Assembly: GCA_905612305.1 (NCBI GenBank)
Contig: CAJQRK010000003.1
Coordinates: forward strand, 1-64,000
Direction of reading: 5' to 3'
DNA length: 64,000 nt
Source: an uncultured Flavobacteriales bacterium
GTDB lineage: Bacteria > Bacteroidota > Bacteroidia > Flavobacteriales > BACL11
A program made the translations under genes and the position numbers. Positions 58,143-64,000 of the stretch are shown here, piece after piece. The notes below the pieces were generated by a model. That model was not told the origin of the DNA, made no database searches, and saw only the letters and a program-made list of their open reading frames with translations. Positions within the stretch are counted from its first letter, which is position 1. Each line of letters begins with the position of its first letter.

Positions 58143-60509
58143 TTAATTATGCCAAATTGGTCCTGATGAAGGAGCAATATTTACTGGAACCGTTATTATT
58201 GGCGACCAACTACTGTTTGGACAGCCGTTATATTCTCTTACTTTTACTCGGAATTGAGTAGTGGTTGATATATTTGAAAAAGTAAATTGATTTAACAATC
58301 CATATCCTGGATTAGTTAAATTAGTCCATCCACCACCATTATCATATTGAAATCTGTACCGGTTTACCGGAATAGAAGTGGTGGTTGTAAGTTGAATATC
58401 ATCTCCCAAACAAGCAGGGTTTGGTACTGCTGAAAGAGTAACAGTAGGAATAGGGTTTACGATAATTTCAGCACACTCTGAAAGAATGGTATTACATCCT
58501 ATAGTTTGTGGAATAACAACTGTACAATAGTAATATGTAGTTCCTGGAGTTGTTGTTTGTGGAGTGTATGTATTAGTATTATTTCCTGTCCCTGTGGCGG
58601 GTACAGATCCACCAGATGTACTCGTATCACAAATAGAGTTTTCATACCATTGATAAATAGGGGTCAATGCATTAGCAGCTACAGTTACAAAAAAAGTATC
58701 TACTGCATTTATTGTCAGATTAGATCCTATACATACAGAGGAATCTTGTGGTTGCAGTGTAAATATTGGTGCTAAGACAGTCTCTACTGTAACAATAGCA
58801 GATGTGTCTTCGCAACCTTGCCCTCCGCTTGTTACTATACAGTAATAATAAGTAATCCCAACTGTATTAGTTGGTGGAAGCAAGAAAGAATCAATCTCAT
58901 TTGGAATGATTACTGCACTTAATGATTGATTTGGTGAACTGCATTCATACCATTGATAGGAAACAAGACCTCCATTAGATGTAATCGTTAGATTAGAGGA
59001 TGGAGAATTTTGACATATTGTTTGCAATGTTGGTGTTATACTTGCTGTGATTGAAGTGATACAAGAACCGTCATCAATTGTTGCTGTTGAATCATAATTA
59101 CATGCTGTTGGATCCATACATCCTAATATAGGCTGAGAAACAATACAGGAACCATCATCACATTGAGCATTTGGATCATAATTAGTAGCAAGAGGATTCA
59201 TGCATCCAAACAATAAACCATTAACTATTGCTATATCAGTTGCAGAACATCCATTAGCATCAGTAATTGTAATAGTATATGTGCCAGAATTCAAGTTAGT
59301 TGCAGTTTGTGTAGTTTGTCCATCTGACCATAAATAAATAACAGGAGTAGCTACTGAACCATTTACCTGAATAGTATAATCCTCAGTAGAGCCAAACCAA
59401 GCTGTATTTACATTACAAGGCAATGCTTGATTGGTGGGCTGATACTGATTGTTTTGAGCAACAATTCTCATTCTGCTTTGGCCAGGTATCGCTGCAGCTG
59501 GAACAGTAATTGCAATAGTATTCGTTGAAGGGCTTTGAGTTGGAATTACTTGTCCTACCAACTCATTTAAATCATTAAAATCTCCATCTATATTCCAATC
59601 AACATATACATTGGCTATATCTACCATAGCAATACCACCCGTTTGACATGTGCCTAAATCTACATTCAAATTATATGAACTTCCTGGGGTTACATCAGCA
59701 GACTGAGCGGTATAATCCTGATAAGTATCACAAATACTTAATGTATTATTTGATATAGTAGTATTATCCCCTACCAACACAATATTATCAATAGTTGTAT
59801 AAAGATTCATCTGTGGATTAGAAGTACAATAGGTTGATAGCCCTGAGGCACCCACTCCTGTAATACTTACTGTTGCTGAACCTTGTTGAGTACAAGTAAC
59901 ATTTGTAACTGAAGTAGTTAAGTTCATTTGCGCAAACTGACTTATACCTATATTCTCTATTCCACATGAAATACTATTAGCAAATATCTCATAGGTATGT
60001 AAACCTCCACATTGATCATCTATTACATATGGCAAAGATATACTAGGAGAACTATCAAAAGATGATGAGTAGTTTACGCCTGTTATAGCAATTTGCATAC
60101 CAATCGCAACTTCGACATTACACGTATCAGGACAGGCTTGAGTAGGGTAAAACTGAAATTGTGGAGTCCCTTCAAAAATTTCAAAAGTATCAGAATAAAT
60201 CGTAGAAGGGCAAGTGGAAGAATATGGACTACTTGCGGTTATGACATATAATCCAGCATCTAGATCTGTTGTTATAGTTCCTCCATAACCTCCTCCTCCA
60301 TTATAAAACTGCCCATTAGTTATATTTTGCCAAGAATAATTTATATAACTTGATTGTATTATACTCGCACCACCTACCGCTCCACCATTTGGGCAATTGA
60401 TATGCTGCAAATTAGCAATATCAACAGTTACAACACACTGTGACATAGCAAGATCAGTACTACAGAGTAGTACATACAATACAAATAGGTATTTAAGCCA
60501 TTTCTTCAT
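58143..60509 (-). CDS. Secreted surface protein with GEVED-like, SprB-like, NYDPxAxxDDGSC and Ig-like modules, ending in GPIWHN
   Basis: Signal peptide; YVDWNIDGDFNDLNELVG; YLWSDGQTTQTATNLNSGTYTITITDANGCSATD; GCMNPLATNYDPNAQCDDGSC; C-terminus APSSGPIWHN*. Confidence 0.85.
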   Translation of the reverse strand: MKKWLKYLFVLYVLLCSTDLAMSQCVVTVDIANLQHINCPNGGAVGGASIIQSSYINYSWQNITNGQFYNGGGGYGGTITTDLDAGLYVITASSPYSSTCPSTIYSDTFEIFEGTPQFQFYPTQACPDTCNVEVAIGMQIAITGVNYSSSFDSSPSISLPYVIDDQCGGLHTYEIFANSISCGIENIGISQFAQMNLTTSVTNVTCTQQGSATVSITGVGASGLSTYCTSNPQMNLYTTIDNIVLVGDNTTISNNTLSICDTYQDYTAQSADVTPGSSYNLNVDLGTCQTGGIAMVDIANVYVDWNIDGDFNDLNELVGQVIPTQSPSTNTIAITVPAAAIPGQSRMRIVAQNNQYQPTNQALPCNVNTAWFGSTEDYTIQVNGSVATPVIYLWSDGQTTQTATNLNSGTYTITITDANGCSATDIAIVNGLLFGCMNPLATNYDPNAQCDDGSCIVSQPILGCMDPTACNYDSTATIDDGSCITSITASITPTLQTICQNSPSSNLTITSNGGLVSYQWYECSSPNQSLSAVIIPNEIDSFLLPPTNTVGITYYYCIVTSGGQGCEDTSAIVTVETVLAPIFTLQPQDSSVCIGSNLTINAVDTFFVTVAANALTPIYQWYENSICDTSTSGGSVPATGTGNNTNTYTPQTTTPGTTYYYCTVVIPQTIGCNTILSECAEIIVNPIPTVTLSAVPNPACLGDDIQLTTTTSIPVNRYRFQYDNGGGWTNLTNPGYGLLNQFTFSNISTTTQFRVKVREYNGCPNSSWSPIITVPVNIAPSSGPIWHN
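59065..59210 (-). repeat. Two tandem GCMxPxAxNYDxxAxxDDGSC protein repeats
   Basis: GCMNPLATNYDPNAQCDDGSCIVSQPILGCMDPTACNYDSTATIDDGSCI in the 58143-60509 translation. Confidence 0.85.
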
Positions 60510-60510
60510 C

Positions 60511-60530
60511 TTTGCAAGCTAGCTTGCAAA
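60511..60530. promoter_or_regulatory. Perfect 20-bp palindrome upstream of surface-protein operon
   Basis: TTTGCAAGCTAGCTTGCAAA, 1 nt from the start codon at 60509; overlaps TATATTTG (minus strand, 60527-60534). Confidence 0.7.
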
Positions 60531-60614
60531 TATACGGGAATCAACCAAATAAGTTACATTATAGAAATCCAGCTAGAGTAAAGAAAAAAATAGTAAACAT
60601 ACAAAGAAAAGAAT

Positions 60615-61949
60615 TTAATTAACCGGAACCAATTCATAATCAACATAATGATGCAAAGGTGCATAGGTATTTATTTTGCCTCCATTTGTAATATTCTGAA
60701 ACTTAAAAAAAGAAAAATCAGAACAAAAATGCATAATGATATTATAGGCAACATATGTGTATTCTACTTGATTTGTATTATACTTTTTCTCAAAAAGTTT
60801 TAAAAATGACTTATCATGCCCCCTATTGTAACTAAAAACATTTGACACGGGAAGATGAACATCCAGTTCCATTAAATTATCAATATCTAAATTATCATAG
60901 TCTTTCCAAGCATCTAAACCAAAAACTATGGAAGTAGAGTCCATTATACCAATTGAGCCAAGCAACTTGCTTACAAATGCTTTATTTGTTGAGGGGATAA
61001 TTACAATTTGAAATTCAGTAAATATATTTCGCAAAGAATCAACATGAAAATATTGAATATCAAATAGCTTCACATTTTTCTTTTCTTCTCTGAATGAATT
61101 TTGAAGGTACAATGCAATTCCTTTCTCTTTAGCTTGATGCAATACAATCACTCTTTTATTTTTATACTTTTTTATTATTTCATTCTTTACTATCAGAATC
61201 TGATCTTTCGCGCTTGGTGATATCTGATAAACTACGGCATACTCTTTTACATTTCTAGTTAATTTAGATAATGGATTGATAATAACTTTCTCTCTATCAT
61301 TTCCATATTTTTTACATAAAATGTTAAAATTCTTTTCATACAGTGGGCCAATTATAATATCCATATTATCCAAAGCCTTTGAGGTTATAATTTGATGTAC
61401 TTTTAAAGTATCCTTATTGGTATCAAAAGTATGAAAACAGATATTTTTTCCTTGTTTTCGCAAAGAATCCAAAGCCAATACTATCCCTACATGAAAGGAC
61501 AAAGCAACCTCAGAATCTTTATAATAAATATCTGAGATTTCAGTGCCATCTTTAAAATTATTGAACATTGTGTCATTCTTCACAAGAAAATAAGGCATTA
61601 GTAGTGCAATATTTAATTCTGAAGTAAATTTAAATTTGGCAGCTAATTCAATCCTTTTTTGAACGCTTATATGAACATTCTTATCCTTGCTTTTTTGTTG
61701 ATTTTGATAAATAGGAATATATAATAGCTGATTATAATACAGGCGCTTTTGAATTTCATTATTTTCTATAACATCAGATGTTGTAACTTTATGTAATAAG
61801 GCAATTGACTTGAGTGACTCTCCTGCTTTTACAATATGTTTTATAAATTTATCCCCATCAAAAACAATAGTATCACTTACTGTTTGGGCTGACAAACTAC
61901 AAACAAATAAAACTAAAAGTGTAACTAGTATCTTTTTAATTATTCCCAT
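60615..61949 (-). CDS. LysM domain protein with periplasmic-binding-protein-like region
   Basis: Signal peptide; [43 protein letters not shown] (LysM); type-1 PBP-like remainder. Confidence 0.8.
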   Translation of the reverse strand: MGIIKKILVTLLVLFVCSLSAQTVSDTIVFDGDKFIKHIVKAGESLKSIALLHKVTTSDVIENNEIQKRLYYNQLLYIPIYQNQQKSKDKNVHISVQKRIELAAKFKFTSELNIALLMPYFLVKNDTMFNNFKDGTEISDIYYKDSEVALSFHVGIVLALDSLRKQGKNICFHTFDTNKDTLKVHQIITSKALDNMDIIIGPLYEKNFNILCKKYGNDREKVIINPLSKLTRNVKEYAVVYQISPSAKDQILIVKNEIIKKYKNKRVIVLHQAKEKGIALYLQNSFREEKKNVKLFDIQYFHVDSLRNIFTEFQIVIIPSTNKAFVSKLLGSIGIMDSTSIVFGLDAWKDYDNLDIDNLMELDVHLPVSNVFSYNRGHDKSFLKLFEKKYNTNQVEYTYVAYNIIMHFCSDFSFFKFQNITNGGKINTYAPLHHYVDYELVPVN

Positions 61950-63475
61950 TCAATAGTTGCTGGTGGTTTTGATGAAACATCATATACCACACGGTTTATT
62001 CCCTTCACTTTATTAATAATATCATTCGAAACTTTTGCCAAGAATTCATATGGAAGATGCACCCAATCAGCTGTCATTCCATCAGTAGATTCTACTGCTC
62101 TTAGGACTACTGCATTTTCATAAGTTCGCTCATCTCCCATAACACCAACTGACTGAACTGGTAAAAAAATGGCTCCTGCTTGCCATACTTTATCATATAA
62201 GCCAGCCACTTTTAATGATGAAATAAAAATATGATCTACTTCTTGTAATATATTTACTTTTTCAGCGGTAATATCTCCTAAAATACGAATTGCTAAACCA
62301 GGACCAGGAAAAGGATGCCTCGCTAATAATTCCTTATCAATTCCCAATGAGCGGCCAATTCTTCTTACCTCATCTTTAAACAAAGTATTCAAAGGCTCAA
62401 CAATCTTTAATTTCATATAGTCAGGCAATCCCCCAACATTATGGTGAGATTTTATAGTTTGGGAAGGACCTCCAGTTGCAGAGATCGATTCAATCACATC
62501 AGGGTAAATAGTTCCTTGTGCCAACCACTTTACATCTTCTATCTGATTTGCCTGATCATCAAAAACATCAATAAACATGGATCCAATCGCTTTTCGTTTT
62601 TTCTCAGGATCAGAGATTCCTGCTAAAGCATCATAAAATCTACTTTTAGCATTTAAACCTTTTACATTTAAACCCATACCTTTATACTGTTCTAAAACAC
62701 TTTTAAATTCATCCTTTCTCAACAAACCATTATCTACAAAAACACAATATAGGTTTTCACCAATTGCTTTGTTTAGCAATACCCCAGCAACTGTAGAATC
62801 AACCCCGCCAGAGAGCCCTAAAACCACCTTATCATTTCCTAATCTTTCTTTTAATCCTGCTATTGTTTCTTCAACAAAAGATGCTGGCGTCCAATCCTGA
62901 GTAAATCCGCAAATACCTACTAAGAAATTTTTTAGAATAGTACTTCCGTCTTTGGTATGATACACTTCAGGATGAAATTGAAGCGCATAAGTTTGCTCTC
63001 CTTCAATCTCATAAGCTGCAACTTTGACGTCATGAGTAGAAGCTATAACTTTATAGTTCTCTGGTATGCTTTCTATGGTATCGCCATGACTCATCCATAC
63101 CTGTGAATCAGCCAGAACACCTTTCATTAATTCATTCTCAATAGCAACAAATGACAAATTCGCCCTGCCATATTCTCTTTTATTAGAAGGCAAAACTTCC
63201 CCACCAAATTTATGTACTAGATGTTGTGCTCCATAGCAAATTCCCAACAAAGGCAGTTTTCCTTTTATAGCTGACAAATCAGGTATCGGTGAATTTTCTT
63301 CACGCACAGAAAAAGGAGACCCCGATAAAATAACAGCTTTCCAACTCCCATCAATAGTAGGAATTTTATTGTAAGGGTGTATTTCTGAATAGATATTTAG
63401 TTCTCTTACTCTTCTAGCAATAAGCTGTGTATATTGCGATCCAAAATCTAATATTAATATCTTTTCGTGCTTCAT
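61940..63475 (-). CDS. guaA: GMP synthase (glutamine-hydrolysing)
   Basis: [65 protein letters not shown]. Confidence 0.97.
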   Translation of the reverse strand: MKHEKILILDFGSQYTQLIARRVRELNIYSEIHPYNKIPTIDGSWKAVILSGSPFSVREENSPIPDLSAIKGKLPLLGICYGAQHLVHKFGGEVLPSNKREYGRANLSFVAIENELMKGVLADSQVWMSHGDTIESIPENYKVIASTHDVKVAAYEIEGEQTYALQFHPEVYHTKDGSTILKNFLVGICGFTQDWTPASFVEETIAGLKERLGNDKVVLGLSGGVDSTVAGVLLNKAIGENLYCVFVDNGLLRKDEFKSVLEQYKGMGLNVKGLNAKSRFYDALAGISDPEKKRKAIGSMFIDVFDDQANQIEDVKWLAQGTIYPDVIESISATGGPSQTIKSHHNVGGLPDYMKLKIVEPLNTLFKDEVRRIGRSLGIDKELLARHPFPGPGLAIRILGDITAEKVNILQEVDHIFISSLKVAGLYDKVWQAGAIFLPVQSVGVMGDERTYENAVVLRAVESTDGMTADWVHLPYEFLAKVSNDIINKVKGINRVVYDVSSKPPATIEWE

Positions 63476-63489
63476 TTAGGTGTTGTATT

Positions 63490-64000
63490 TCAAAGAATCA
63501 AAACTACAAAATTAGGGCTGAGTGGATTTAAATTCTCTTTTAATATTTCAATAAAGTTATCCCCATGTTTTAAATAAAATGGAATAAAATTAGTATAACG
63601 TTCTTGCAGAATATTGTTTGGAAATAATTGATTTTTTATTTTAGAAATTTGCTGCAAAGCAGTTTCATGCTTTTTTTTCTCATTTCTAATTAATGTTTCT
63701 TCCAATTTGTCCAAAGCACTTAATTGTTTATGCAATTGAGCATTAATACTATTTTGCACTGGCATATCATTTGTTTTTGCCAGTAATTCTGCAAATACAT
63801 GCTCTATGTCTTCTTGCTGTTTTTTTAGAGATATCTCAGTAGATTGTTGTGAAAACACATATTGTTTTTGCAAGGCATGTTCCTGCTTAAAGACATCATC
63901 AATGCCAAATCCTAAATCAATAAGTTTCTTGTTTTGTTTCTCACTTAAAAGCAAAACTGAATTCCTCAATAACAAAATAGGAAAAGGAATATTTTCTTGT
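63490..64000 (-). CDS. bshC: Bacillithiol biosynthesis BshC, C-terminal part (truncated at window end)
   Basis: Frame open to the window edge (QENIPFPILLLRNSVLLLSEKQNKKLIDLGF); FYLKHGDNFIEILKENLNPLSPNFVVL. Confidence 0.8.
   Translation of the reverse strand, partial: QENIPFPILLLRNSVLLLSEKQNKKLIDLGFGIDDVFKQEHALQKQYVFSQQSTEISLKKQQEDIEHVFAELLAKTNDMPVQNSINAQLHKQLSALDKLEETLIRNEKKKHETALQQISKIKNQLFPNNILQERYTNFIPFYLKHGDNFIEILKENLNPLSPNFVVLIL

Noticed and set aside
58506-58775. 89-aa Cys/Ser-rich + strand ORF
   Set aside because: Antisense shadow of the Ig-like repeat coding sequence.

Overview
AT-rich 64 kb chromosomal window from a Bacteroidota (Flavobacteriales-like) bacterium. Support for this: TAnnTTTG promoters, T9SS sorting domains, DUF3822-RsmD-CoaD, LptF and the BshC/ClpS/PlsY families. 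It is mostly housekeeping: coaD, rdgB, nadC, galE, carB, rpmH, tgt, ettA, mpl, clpS, plsY, tpiA, folP, cdaA, argS, ftsK, lolA, guaA, a bshC fragment, rnpB RNA and tRNA-Arg(ACG). Accessory content consists of a polysaccharide island (about 9.9-18.5 kb) and a T9SS/Ig-like surface-protein cluster (about 55-60.5 kb). I saw no transposase, prophage, rRNA or CRISPR array. Observations most worth a second look: (1) a stand-alone zinc-ribbon + FtsK-gamma winged-helix gene directly downstream of ftsK, carrying a 79-nt perfect direct repeat of the ftsK 3' end; (2) an M1 metallopeptidase apparently fused to an Omp85-like beta-barrel with an LRGY motif; (3) two adjacent giant surface proteins ending in an identical GPIWHN tail beside a T9SS type-B protein, with a perfect 20-bp palindrome overlapping the promoter-like element of the first gene; (4) a galE 3'-end remnant marking an insertion junction; (5) an overlapping kinase / nucleotidyltransferase-like / APH-like cassette in the polysaccharide island; (6) a TAATG-coupled chain of two guanidine-modifying enzymes, ArgS and a secreted subtilase. 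All assignments come from reading the sequence; no database search was run.
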